Of a stretch of DNA of 10,052 nucleotides, positions 1-7,265 are shown one piece after another (position 1 is the stretch's first letter; the number at the start of each line of letters is the position of its first letter). A model generated the notes under the pieces. That model searched no databases. It was not told the origin of the DNA and saw only the letters and a program-made list of their open reading frames with translations. The DNA is from Streptococcaceae bacterium (lineage in GTDB: Bacteria; Bacillota; Bacilli; Lactobacillales; Streptococcaceae). The position numbers and the translations under genes were made by a program. Location: contig JAISYB010000139.1 of the NCBI GenBank assembly GCA_031270215.1, forward strand, positions 1 to 10,052, in the 5' to 3' direction.

Positions 1-591
1 ATCCCAACGCCAGAACGTGATACTGAAAAACCATTATTGATGCCAGTCGAAGATGTCTTCTCGATTACTGGTCGTGGTACAGTTGCCTCAGGACGTATCG
101 ACCGTGGTCAAGTTAAGACAAATGATGAAATCGAAATCGTTGGTATTACACCTGAAACACTTAAAGCTGTTGTTACCGGTATCGAAATGTTCCGTAAGAC
201 ATTGGATTACGGTGAAGCTGGAGATAACGTAGGTATCCTATTGCGTGGTATCCAACGTGACCAAGTACAACGTGGTCAAGTTATTGCAAAACCAGGTTCA
301 ATCACGCCACATACTAAATTCAAGGGCGAAATCTATGTATTGTCTAAAGAAGAAGGTGGACGTCATACACCATTCTTCACAAACTACCGTCCTCAGTTCT
401 ACTTCCGTACAACTGACGTAACTGGTAATATTCTTTTACCAGCTGACGTTGAAATGGTAATGCCAGGTGATAACGTGACTATCGACGTTGAGTTGATTCA
501 CCCAATCGCTGTTGAACAAGGTACTACTTTCTCTATTCGTGAAGGTGGACGTACTGTTGGTTCAGGTATCGTTACTGAAATCGAAGCATAA
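1..591 (+). CDS. tuf: Elongation factor Tu, C-terminal half (5' end outside window)
   Basis: EF-Tu carries aminoacyl-tRNA to the ribosomal A site as a GTP complex in the cytoplasm. The frame is open from base 1, so the gene is cut by the window edge and the ATG at base 40 is internal. The 196 visible residues correspond to roughly the second half of a protein that is usually about 395 residues. The GTPase domain is absent and the beta-barrel domains II and III are present. Recognisable blocks are PVEDVFSITGRGTVASGR at the start of domain II, the EMFRKTLD and GDNVG segments, GGRHTPFFTNYRPQFYFRT in domain III, and the C-terminal EQGTTFSIREGGRTVGSG. Codon use is strongly biased (CGT for Arg, GGT for Gly), as expected of a highly expressed gene. 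A strong terminator follows 21 bp after the stop, so this is the end of its transcript. Confidence 0.98.
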   Translation: MPTPERDTEKPLLMPVEDVFSITGRGTVASGRIDRGQVKTNDEIEIVGITPETLKAVVTGIEMFRKTLDYGEAGDNVGILLRGIQRDQVQRGQVIAKPGSITPHTKFKGEIYVLSKEEGGRHTPFFTNYRPQFYFRTTDVTGNILLPADVEMVMPGDNVTIDVELIHPIAVEQGTTFSIREGGRTVGSGIVTEIEA

Positions 592-612
592 TTCATTTTA
601 GAATTTCATATT

Positions 613-644
613 AAGTCGTTTGGTTTATCCAAACGGCTTTTTTT
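613..644 (+). terminator. Rho-independent terminator of tuf
   Basis: The arms at 613-623 and 629-639 pair over about 11 bp, including GTTTGG/CCAAAC and one G-T wobble, around a 5-nt loop. The 3' arm runs into seven consecutive T residues (638-644). It lies just downstream of the tuf stop and upstream of the ftsK promoter, so it separates the two transcripts. Confidence 0.93.
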
Positions 645-686
645 GAGTAGAAATGGCTTTATACAAGTGCAAATGTTGCCTGAATC

Positions 687-710
687 TGCTATACTTTTCT
701 ATGCGAGGTG
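687..710 (+). promoter_or_regulatory. Extended -10 promoter and ribosome binding site of ftsK
   Basis: TGCTATACT at 687-695 fits an extended -10 element (TGnTATAAT), and no good -35 hexamer sits at the usual spacing. GAGGTG at 705-710 is a ribosome binding site 5 nt before the ATG at 716. The predicted transcription start would fall near 702, giving a very short leader. An upstream in-frame ATG at 653 would then lie outside the transcript and has no ribosome binding site, so 716 is preferred as the start. The promoter call is by eye. Confidence 0.6.
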
Positions 711-715
711 AGAGA

Positions 716-2905
716 ATGGTTAAGCAAAAAAAGCGTCGTACGAGGCGAAAAACGAAGAAAGAGCTCGTGCGAAAAGCGAAGATCAGACGTCAGATTATTT
801 TAATTATCAATATTTTTTTATTGCTTGCGGGCATTTTTAAAGTTGGATTTGTAGGAATATTAATCAATAATTTACTGCGTTTTTTTGTAGGAGAAAGCGC
901 ATTTGTTTTAGGTGTGAGCTTGATTTTGATTTCAGCTTTGGCATTGTTCAAACGCACCTCCCTGCTCAAAAAACATCTACGAGCTTGTCAGGGGCTACTT
1001 CTTATCTACCTTTCAGTACTTTTGTTGCTGCATACATCAGTGTTTTCAAGTATTCTAAATAAATATCCTAATGCGCTATCGGCGACCCTGACTTTTTGGT
1101 GGCATGATTTTTCGAGTTTTCAAATTGCTCATCGTTTAGGTGGCGGAATCATTGGTGCAGGATTATTTTTTGCTATTCATTTTTTGTTTGCCAATATCGG
1201 CTGCTATGTAGCAATATTTTTGGGGATATTGATTGGTTTATTTCTAGCGCTACCTATCACGATTGCTGATATTAGTGAATGGTTTGAGCAAAGAGCTGCA
1301 CGTCCTAAGAAGGTCAAGCGTGAAAAAATACCGCCTTTAGAGGTAGCTACGCCAACAGTAAATGATGAGAGCTCTGAGATAGTTGAATATCCAGCGCCAG
1401 TAGAAGATAATCCTACTGTAGAAATTGATGAGGAAACTGGGGAAATTCAGTTTCCGGAATTTTTAGCTGACGCTGATGATATAGACTATGAGCTGCCATC
1501 GGTTAGCTTACTTAAGAATTTGCCTAAGCAAAATCAAACGGGTGAAGCAAGTCGTGCTAAGGGGCGTGAGCAGGTCTTATTGGACACCTTTGCAGCATTT
1601 CACATTGATGGCATAAAAATCGTTGATACGAAGATTGGACCGTCCTTAACGCAGTATGAATTGAAGCTGCCGCCTGGCATGCGTGTCAATCGGTTTGAAA
1701 ATTTAGCCAAGGATTTAGCCTTGGCATTGGGAACGAATGATGTCCGAATTGAAGCACCAATTCCCGGCAAGAGTTTGGTCGGACTGGAAATTCCCAATCA
1801 AACGATGATGACTGTTTCCTTTAGAGAGGTTGCAGAGGCGACACTATTTAGCCCAAATCTCCTTGAAGTGCCGCTTGGTCGTGATATTGAAGGCAATGTC
1901 CGAAGCTTTGATTTAACACGGATGCCGCATTTACTGATAGCAGGCTCAACTGGTTCAGGGAAGTCTGTTGCGATTAACGGTATTATTACCAGCATTTTGA
2001 TGAAAGCAAGACCTAATCAGGTTAAGTTCATGATGGTTGATCCGAAAATGGTTGAGCTGTCAGTTTATAATGATATTCCCCACTTACTAACGCCAGTTGT
2101 GACAAATCCGAAAAAGGCAGCACGTGCTTTGCAGAAGGTTGTCGAGGAAATGGAGAGGCGCTATGAGCTATTTAGTCAGCTTTGTGTGCGTAATCTCAAT
2201 GGTTATCATGAGAAAAAACTCGAATTACAAGGGCAAGATGAGATATTGGAAACTTTGCCGTTAATTGTAGTAATTGTTGATGAGCTTGCTGACTTGATGA
2301 TGGTTGCTAGCAAGGAGGTTGAGGATGCGATTATTCGCCTGGGGCAAAAGGCGAGGGCTGCCGGTATCCACATGATTCTAGCGACTCAGCGACCATCAAC
2401 GGATGTTATTTCAGGTCTAATCAAGGCGAATGTTCCAAGTCGTATGGCATTTGCTGTTTCTAGCGGCATAGATTCTCGGACGATTTTAGATATGAATGGT
2501 GCCGAAAAGTTGCTTGGTCGAGGAGATATGTTGTTTAAGCCAATCGATAAAAACCACCCTGTCAGGATTCAAGGTGCATTCTTATCCGACGCAGAAGTTG
2601 AAAATATCGTGAATTTTATTAAGGCACAAAGCAGCTCGGACTACGTTGCGCATTTTGAACCAGAGGAGATTGAGGAAGCAGCTCCTGAGGAAAGCAGTGG
2701 ACAAGATGAGCTCTTTGAAACAGCTAAAGCATTGGTGATTGAGGCGCAAAAGGCGAGTGCCTCAATGCTACAACGCCGCTTAGGAACAGGATTCAATCGT
2801 GCAACTCGTTTGATGGATGATTTGGAGGAGGCTGGAATTATCGGCTCGGCAGTTGGCACCAAGCCACGTGAAGTATTAGTAGCCAAGCCAGAGGAAGAAT
2901 ACTAG
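716..2905 (+). CDS. ftsK: FtsK/SpoIIIE-type DNA translocase
   Basis: Membrane-anchored, hexameric, ATP-driven DNA pump that clears chromosomal DNA from the division septum. From ATG 716 it has 729 residues. A very basic 26-residue N-terminus is followed by four or five hydrophobic segments (about 27-50, 59-78, 93-106, 142-159 and 161-183). A charged, acid-rich linker follows (about 200-300), then the alpha/beta motor. Walker A is GSTGSGKS (410-417). Walker B is VIVDE, with D522 and E523, followed by LADLMM and the motif ILATQRPSTDV. The last 65 or so residues form the gamma winged helix that reads oriented chromosomal DNA motifs (around LQRRLGTGFNRATRLMDDLEEAGI). Length and order are normal for the family, and nothing is broken. 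It has its own promoter and is followed by a strong terminator. By length and context it could be called FtsK or SpoIIIE; in non-sporulating Lactobacillales the usual name is FtsK. Confidence 0.97.
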   Translation: MVKQKKRRTRRKTKKELVRKAKIRRQIILIINIFLLLAGIFKVGFVGILINNLLRFFVGESAFVLGVSLILISALALFKRTSLLKKHLRACQGLLLIYLSVLLLLHTSVFSSILNKYPNALSATLTFWWHDFSSFQIAHRLGGGIIGAGLFFAIHFLFANIGCYVAIFLGILIGLFLALPITIADISEWFEQRAARPKKVKREKIPPLEVATPTVNDESSEIVEYPAPVEDNPTVEIDEETGEIQFPEFLADADDIDYELPSVSLLKNLPKQNQTGEASRAKGREQVLLDTFAAFHIDGIKIVDTKIGPSLTQYELKLPPGMRVNRFENLAKDLALALGTNDVRIEAPIPGKSLVGLEIPNQTMMTVSFREVAEATLFSPNLLEVPLGRDIEGNVRSFDLTRMPHLLIAGSTGSGKSVAINGIITSILMKARPNQVKFMMVDPKMVELSVYNDIPHLLTPVVTNPKKAARALQKVVEEMERRYELFSQLCVRNLNGYHEKKLELQGQDEILETLPLIVVIVDELADLMMVASKEVEDAIIRLGQKARAAGIHMILATQRPSTDVISGLIKANVPSRMAFAVSSGIDSRTILDMNGAEKLLGRGDMLFKPIDKNHPVRIQGAFLSDAEVENIVNFIKAQSSSDYVAHFEPEEIEEAAPEESSGQDELFETAKALVIEAQKASASMLQRRLGTGFNRATRLMDDLEEAGIIGSAVGTKPREVLVAKPEEEY

Positions 2906-2968
2906 ATGAGTAAAAAACGTCTGCAAAAGCTAGGCAGTCGGCAACTGTTCGACAAGCACAAAAGGTAG
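2906..2968 (+). CDS. Possible 20-residue basic small ORF coupled to ftsK
   Basis: The ATG directly follows the ftsK stop codon (TAG then ATG), with a GAGGA ribosome-binding-like sequence 10 nt upstream inside the end of ftsK. It encodes MSKKRLQKLGSRQLFDKHKR, 20 residues of which nine are Lys, Arg or His, and ends 15 bp before the terminator. I do not recognise it. It may be a real translationally coupled small protein, the surviving start of a decayed gene, or a chance ORF. Position and ribosome binding site are the only support. Confidence 0.3.
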   Translation: MSKKRLQKLGSRQLFDKHKR

Positions 2969-2983
2969 CAATTGAGTGAAAGT

Positions 2984-3026
2984 CCCCCTAGGTTAGAGTT
3001 CAAAATCTAACTTAGGGGGTGTTTTT
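2984..3026 (+). terminator. Strong Rho-independent terminator after ftsK
   Basis: A 14-bp stem (2984-2997 with 3006-3019) contains five consecutive C-G pairs, one G-T wobble and an 8-nt loop, and is followed by TGTTTTT. On the minus strand the same hairpin is preceded by A residues but lacks a good T run after it, so it probably works mainly on the plus strand. Confidence 0.92.
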
Positions 3027-3106
3027 GGATAATCTGACTTCTACCAAGGGTGAGCACGGTATCGCCTCTAGTGCTTTTGCGCCGAGCTTTTTGAGGGCAA
3101 TTATTT

Positions 3107-3595
3107 CTATATGAAAAGTATTTGTTCTTGGTATTTTTGGTGTGTGTCAGTCGCATAAATCTGTGTATTGATAATTACAATTAAGAGGGCGATAAGGGGC
3201 AAGTCTTGGTTATCAGTCAGGCTAAATTGATTGAGAACTCCACTTTTTGCCTTGAAGGTGGTGATTTTTTTGTTGATTGCTGAGATTTTAAATGTTTTTT
3301 TCTCAAACATGCCAGTAATTAGCCAATTGTACTTTGTCAAAAAATAGATTGGCTGCTTGCCACGAACAACTTGCTTGAGTGTCGCAATTTTCTTTTGCTG
3401 GCGAATTAACTGGATTTCATTTTCAAAAAAGAAGCTTTTTTGCGAAGTTGTGATGAGCTTTGTTCCATTTGGTAGCGTGATGAATAGCTGATTTGGGAAA
3501 ATACTGATGAGGTAAATCAACTTTTTGTCGGAATTTAAGACTTTTAGCTGGTGATTTTTGATAAAAGCATTGTCCTCAATGAAGAATGTCTGCAT
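3107..3595 (-). CDS. Probable LURP-one-related / tubby-like protein
   Basis: A 162-residue protein with no signal peptide, rich in Ile, Lys and Phe, made of short alternating hydrophobic and polar stretches that suggest beta strands. Near its end is a single hydrophobic helix (about residues 131-147, DLPLIALLIVIINTQIY). Strands through most of the chain, a W-x-I-x-G turn (WLITG, 91-95) and one buried C-terminal helix are the pattern of the LURP-one-related/YxjI superfamily, which shares the tubby C-terminal fold. The biochemical role of the bacterial members is unclear. A GGAAGG ribosome binding site lies about 8 nt before the ATG and a promoter is visible upstream. It stands alone, convergent with ftsK and divergent from the SNF2 gene. 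The hydrophobic segment could instead be a membrane anchor. The family assignment rests on pattern only. Confidence 0.6.
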   Translation of the reverse strand: MQTFFIEDNAFIKNHQLKVLNSDKKLIYLISIFPNQLFITLPNGTKLITTSQKSFFFENEIQLIRQQKKIATLKQVVRGKQPIYFLTKYNWLITGMFEKKTFKISAINKKITTFKAKSGVLNQFSLTDNQDLPLIALLIVIINTQIYATDTHQKYQEQILFI

Positions 3596-3632
3596 AAAAA
3601 CGCCTTCCTTCCACGATAAATCTTCTAAATTT

Positions 3633-3661
3633 ATTTTAGCACATCCTTGATTATTCCTAAA
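3633..3661 (-). promoter_or_regulatory. Promoter of the tubby-like gene
   Basis: Read on the minus strand, TGCTAAAAT (3633-3641) is an extended -10 element, and TTTAGG at 3656-3661 is a weak -35 match at exactly 17 nt spacing. It lies about 40 bp upstream of the start codon at 3595. Confidence 0.5.
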
Positions 3662-3722
3662 TTTTTAAGCGTGTAAAACGAAGGATAGTTAGGATATCTT
3701 TCAAAATACCAATCGCTAAACC

Positions 3723-3734
3723 CTAAATATTTAG
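3723..3734. repeat. 12-bp perfect palindrome between divergent genes
   Basis: CTAAATATTTAG is a perfect inverted repeat in the 262-bp region between the divergent tubby-like and SNF2 genes, about 60 bp behind one -35 and about 85 bp before the other -10. It has operator-like symmetry, but it is A/T-rich and could arise by chance. Confidence 0.3.
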
Positions 3735-3768
3735 TAATTACAATGAGTGAGGAGACGTTTTGCTGGTA

Positions 3769-3782
3769 TTTCAGCTTTCAGC
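3769..3782 (+). repeat. Tandem 7-bp repeat upstream of the SNF2 promoter
   Basis: TTTCAGC occurs twice head to tail, about 35 bp upstream of the extended -10 of the SNF2 gene. It may be a regulator contact site or chance. Confidence 0.25.
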
Positions 3783-3815
3783 TTAGGGGGAAATGGCAAA
3801 AAGGTCATTAATTTG

Positions 3816-3850
3816 TGGTAAAATCATTTTATGAGTTAATTTATAGGAGG
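3816..3850 (+). promoter_or_regulatory. Extended -10 promoter and ribosome binding site of the SNF2 gene
   Basis: TGGTAAAAT at 3816-3824 matches an extended -10; no convincing -35 is present. AGGAGG at 3845-3850 is a perfect Shine-Dalgarno sequence 7 nt before the ATG at 3858, which fixes that start. Confidence 0.6.
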
Positions 3851-3857
3851 CAATAGA

Positions 3858-6800
3858 ATGAGCCGAAAAATGCCAGCCGTTATCAGAAGTTTAGGCGAGG
3901 TAATTGCTAAGACAGAAGAAAATATCACGATTGTTTCAATTGATGCAGCAAGAGAAATAGTTGAAGCAAAAGTGAAAGATGTAGAACTTAATCGGGTTAT
4001 CCTTAATGAGCTTCAAGCTGACCAAGACCATTGCGACTGTAAGCTTTTTGCTCAAAAAGGCTATTGTGAGCATATTGCAGCCGTTGAAGCATTTTTTAGA
4101 AATTTAAATATTCCATTAAATCAGTTGTTTACGAGTGTGACAACTAACTTGCAGCAATGGGGGGAGCTTAAGAATTTACCTAAATCTTTGCAGACAATTA
4201 TTAATCTATTTCCACAAGCACTAGATGTTTATCGTCAGAGAAGCTTTACAAAAGACGGTGTAGAGGTGCCAAAGTCAGCTCAAAAACGCCCGAAAAGCCA
4301 AGCGGCATTGTTTTTTGAACGTCTAGAAACGCTTCAAGCGGACGCATTGTTTTATGAGCCAGACCAGATGAGGATTGAGTTTGAACTATCTGTCCAATAC
4401 TATCCACAAAATACGTGGCAAGCAGAGGAGAAACGGCTCTATTTTGCCTTTAAAGTTGGCAAGCGCGACAGCAAAAAAGCGTATGTTGTCAAGGATTATC
4501 ACCAATTCTTCCAAGCGATTGAAACAGAGCAGGTTTATAAAATTTCTGAGAATAATCAATTTGCGCTATCACTATCTTCATTTGATGATAATGATACTAA
4601 GCTACTCCAGAAGCTGATTAGTTTTAAGATTAAACCGTCAAAGGTCACGGCAAATTATCTGGATAATCCCGGACGTTATCTACCGATACCGCCAAGTCAA
4701 ACGTCAGCCTTGCTTGAATTAATCACAAAGGCTGATTTCAAATGGGTGAATCATTACGATGATTTTAGAAAAAAGACGATTTATCAAGAAATTAGCTATC
4801 AAGACTTAGAGCCTGAGTATTCTCCAATCCATGTATTTGTCAGCGAACAGCTAGACGGATATGACTTGAGCTTTGATGACCATTATGATGAACTGCTTGA
4901 GGGCGCTAGGATTATCGTTAAGGATAATATTTTTTGGCAGTTAAGTGAAAGACAGTTTAACATCTATCGACAGATTAAGGCAGCTTTTGCCCAACTAAGA
5001 AAAAAAACAAGAATGGGTGCGCTTAGTTCAGCCCGATTTGATGATGATGAACTTTGGTTTGAGCAATGGGAAACATCTGAGTTAGTCGCTATCTGTCAAT
5101 TATTAGCACAAATTGCGACAGTTGAACTGCCAAGTAGCTTTAAGCTGGAATCATTTACAGCATTTTTTCAATTAAAACGCGTGAACCAAGAGCTGCATAT
5201 TGATGTTGCCTTTAAGTATGGCAATCAGCTTTACTCAGATGAGGCTTTGTTAGAGGAAATCCCTTTTGTCCGTCAGCATGCCGAGGAACGTTTTATCTTT
5301 AAGGTTTTAAGGCGCTTTGGTTATCAAATCACTGCACTTCATGGTATCAAAGATTATCCAAGCAAGCAGGCATTGATTGATTTTTTCACTAAGGAAATAC
5401 CAAGACTGCGCAAGCTTGGAACGGTTGAATTAGACGAAAGCGTGTCTGAGGCATTTGCTTTACTTTCTGATTTACCGCACGCAGTTTCAGTTGAGGAGGA
5501 GCAGGGCTTATTATCGGTTAATTTTGAAATCAAAGGCATTGATGAGGCGGAAATTGATCAGGTATTAAGCCACCTAGAAAATCAAGCGCATTATTTTGAA
5601 AGCGCAAATGGGAAGCTATACACTTTAGATGATGATGAGTTGACCAAAATTGCGGAAGCTTTAAAGGAATTAAGACGTCAGTCGAAAATAGCTGACGGGC
5701 GTTTCAAAGTTTCTAAAAGTCAAGCACTATTAGTTGAGCAGAAGCTAAAAAACTTTGATGACGTCAGCTTTGATTATAAGCTCAAGCAAATGACGCATGA
5801 CCTTTCTCACCCAGAAGACTTTGAGATTACGCTTAATCCTAAGCTCAACGCTGATTTGCGCCCCTATCAGATTAAAGGGATTCAGTTTCTATCTATGCTT
5901 GACTCTTACGGTTTTGGAGGTATTTTAGCTGATGAGATGGGACTTGGGAAAACCTTGCAGACGATTGCTTTTCTAATGGATAAAGCGACAAGTCAGCTGC
6001 CGTGTTTAATCGTTTGTCCAGCCAGCTTAATCTATAATTGGCAGGAGGAATTTGCTAAGTTTGCGCCAAATATGGACGTTGTCGTTGTTGACGGTACGAA
6101 GGAGCAACGGATAAGGACGATTGAGGCAAAATCAAGCATTTACATTACAAGCTATCAAGCAGCACGCTCAGACATTAAATATTATGAACTCAGACAGCTG
6201 AGCTATTTAATTTTAGATGAAGCGCAATTTGTCAAAAATACTCAAACGAAGATTAATCAAAAGCTCCGTGAGCTAAGCGTTCGAAATGTCTTTGCTCTAT
6301 CTGGTACCCCGATTGAAAATCGTTTGGAGGAGCTATGGGCGATTATGTCAATTGTCATGCCAGGCTTGCTGCCAAGTAAGCGGGAGTTTAATCAGCTATC
6401 TGCAAAACAGGTCAGTCAATTGGTAAAACCATTCATCATACGTCGTGAAAAGGAGATGGTTTTAACTGAGCTGCCTGAGAAAATTGAAAAGAACCTCTAT
6501 AACGAGCTTAGTGATGGGCAAAAAATCGTTTATCTTGCACAACTCAAGCAAATGCAAGTCAAGGTTCGTGGTATGTCAAGTGATACTTTTGTTAAGAATA
6601 AGCTAGAAATTTTAACTGGCTTGACGAGATTGCGGCAGATTTGTGACACGCCAAAGCTTTATTTGCCGGATTTTAAAGGCGAAAGCGGGAAACTTGAGCA
6701 GCTTAAGGAATTACTGTTTAGGCTTAAGGCGAATGGTTCAAGACCTTTGATTTTTTCTCAGTTTACAGGAATGCTTGATATTATTGAAGCAGAGCTTAAA

Positions 6801-7199
6801 GCTTTGGACTGGCTGGTTTATAAGCTGACGGGTGCCGTTAAGCCTAAGACGCGTTTTGCAATGGTTGAAGAATTTAATGCTGGAAATGGTGATGCCTTTT
6901 TAATCTCACTTAAGGCAGGCGGGACGGGTCTTAATTTAACCGGCTCAGATACTGTGATTCTACTGGATTTGTGGTGGAATCCGGCGGTTGAGGATCAGGC
7001 AACTGCTAGGGCACATCGCTTTGGTCAACAGAAAAATGTCGAAGTGATTCGCTTGATTACCAAGGGGACGATTGAGGAAGAAATTTATAAATTGCAGGAG
7101 AAGAAGCGAGATTTAATTGATCAAGTGCTAAGTGGCACTGAGCAAAAGGGAAGCTTGACTGAAGCTGAGGTTAGAATGATTTTAGGACTAGATGATTAA
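3858..7199 (+). CDS. SWIM zinc-finger SNF2 family DNA-dependent ATPase (DEAD/DEAH-box helicase superfamily 2)
   Basis: A 1113-residue cytoplasmic protein of the bacterial SNF2 family, which uses ATP to translocate on double-stranded DNA and remodel bound proteins. The N-terminus carries a SWIM zinc finger with ligands C59, C61, C70 and H72 (C-x-C-x8-C-x-H). A long region to about residue 640 matches the position of the bacterial SNF2-associated domain. The motor begins near residue 665 (LRPYQIKGIQF). Walker A is DEMGLGKT (692-699), and motif II is DEAQ (787-790) rather than DEAH, a variant common in SNF2 proteins. Motif III is SGTPIEN, and the second lobe ends in motifs V and VI (AGGTGLNL, then QATARAHRFGQ with R1051 and R1054). 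All key ATPase residues are present. It has its own promoter, no operon partner and no visible plus-strand terminator. The physiological target is unknown, and no nuclease or methylase neighbour suggests a defence role. Confidence 0.93.
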   Translation: MSRKMPAVIRSLGEVIAKTEENITIVSIDAAREIVEAKVKDVELNRVILNELQADQDHCDCKLFAQKGYCEHIAAVEAFFRNLNIPLNQLFTSVTTNLQQWGELKNLPKSLQTIINLFPQALDVYRQRSFTKDGVEVPKSAQKRPKSQAALFFERLETLQADALFYEPDQMRIEFELSVQYYPQNTWQAEEKRLYFAFKVGKRDSKKAYVVKDYHQFFQAIETEQVYKISENNQFALSLSSFDDNDTKLLQKLISFKIKPSKVTANYLDNPGRYLPIPPSQTSALLELITKADFKWVNHYDDFRKKTIYQEISYQDLEPEYSPIHVFVSEQLDGYDLSFDDHYDELLEGARIIVKDNIFWQLSERQFNIYRQIKAAFAQLRKKTRMGALSSARFDDDELWFEQWETSELVAICQLLAQIATVELPSSFKLESFTAFFQLKRVNQELHIDVAFKYGNQLYSDEALLEEIPFVRQHAEERFIFKVLRRFGYQITALHGIKDYPSKQALIDFFTKEIPRLRKLGTVELDESVSEAFALLSDLPHAVSVEEEQGLLSVNFEIKGIDEAEIDQVLSHLENQAHYFESANGKLYTLDDDELTKIAEALKELRRQSKIADGRFKVSKSQALLVEQKLKNFDDVSFDYKLKQMTHDLSHPEDFEITLNPKLNADLRPYQIKGIQFLSMLDSYGFGGILADEMGLGKTLQTIAFLMDKATSQLPCLIVCPASLIYNWQEEFAKFAPNMDVVVVDGTKEQRIRTIEAKSSIYITSYQAARSDIKYYELRQLSYLILDEAQFVKNTQTKINQKLRELSVRNVFALSGTPIENRLEELWAIMSIVMPGLLPSKREFNQLSAKQVSQLVKPFIIRREKEMVLTELPEKIEKNLYNELSDGQKIVYLAQLKQMQVKVRGMSSDTFVKNKLEILTGLTRLRQICDTPKLYLPDFKGESGKLEQLKELLFRLKANGSRPLIFSQFTGMLDIIEAELKALDWLVYKLTGAVKPKTRFAMVEEFNAGNGDAFLISLKAGGTGLNLTGSDTVILLDLWWNPAVEDQATARAHRFGQQKNVEVIRLITKGTIEEEIYKLQEKKRDLIDQVLSGTEQKGSLTEAEVRMILGLDD

Positions 7200-7245
7200 G
7201 GTTCACCTCATTGGGGAATTTGATAAGTAGTGCCATATGAAAAGG

Positions 7246-7265
7246 AAAAAAATTGCTTAGAGCAA
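7246..7265 (-). terminator. Intrinsic terminator overlapping the end of the GNAT gene
   Basis: On the minus strand a short stem TTGCT-CTA-AGCAA (7265-7253) is followed by seven T residues (7252-7246). The hairpin overlaps the last codons and stop of the acetyltransferase gene. The stem is only 5 bp with a 3-nt loop, so efficiency may be modest. Confidence 0.5.

Noticed and set aside
653..715. Upstream in-frame ATG giving FtsK 21 more residues
   Set aside because: There is no ribosome binding site before 653, it falls upstream of the predicted transcription start, and the extra residues (Cys-rich, unlike the family) are not FtsK-like. ATG 716 has a good GAGGTG site.
3025..3114. TTG-initiated 29-codon ORF with a GGGGGTG sequence just upstream
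   Set aside because: The ribosome-binding-like sequence is the 3' arm of the terminator hairpin, so it would be paired and the RNA ended there. No homology recognised.
3743..3811. 22-codon ATG ORF upstream of the SNF2 gene
   Set aside because: No suitable ribosome binding site, and it lies upstream of the predicted SNF2 transcription start, so it is probably chance.
4375..4617. 80-codon ORF in another frame inside the SNF2 gene
   Set aside because: It is fully contained in a well-supported gene, has no recognisable motif and is a frame shadow. The same holds for the minus-strand ORFs within ftsK, the SNF2 gene and the DUF1292 gene.
3858..7199. SNF2 ATPase as part of a phage-defence system such as DISARM
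   Set aside because: No methylase, nuclease or other defence gene is adjacent; the flanks are housekeeping genes.
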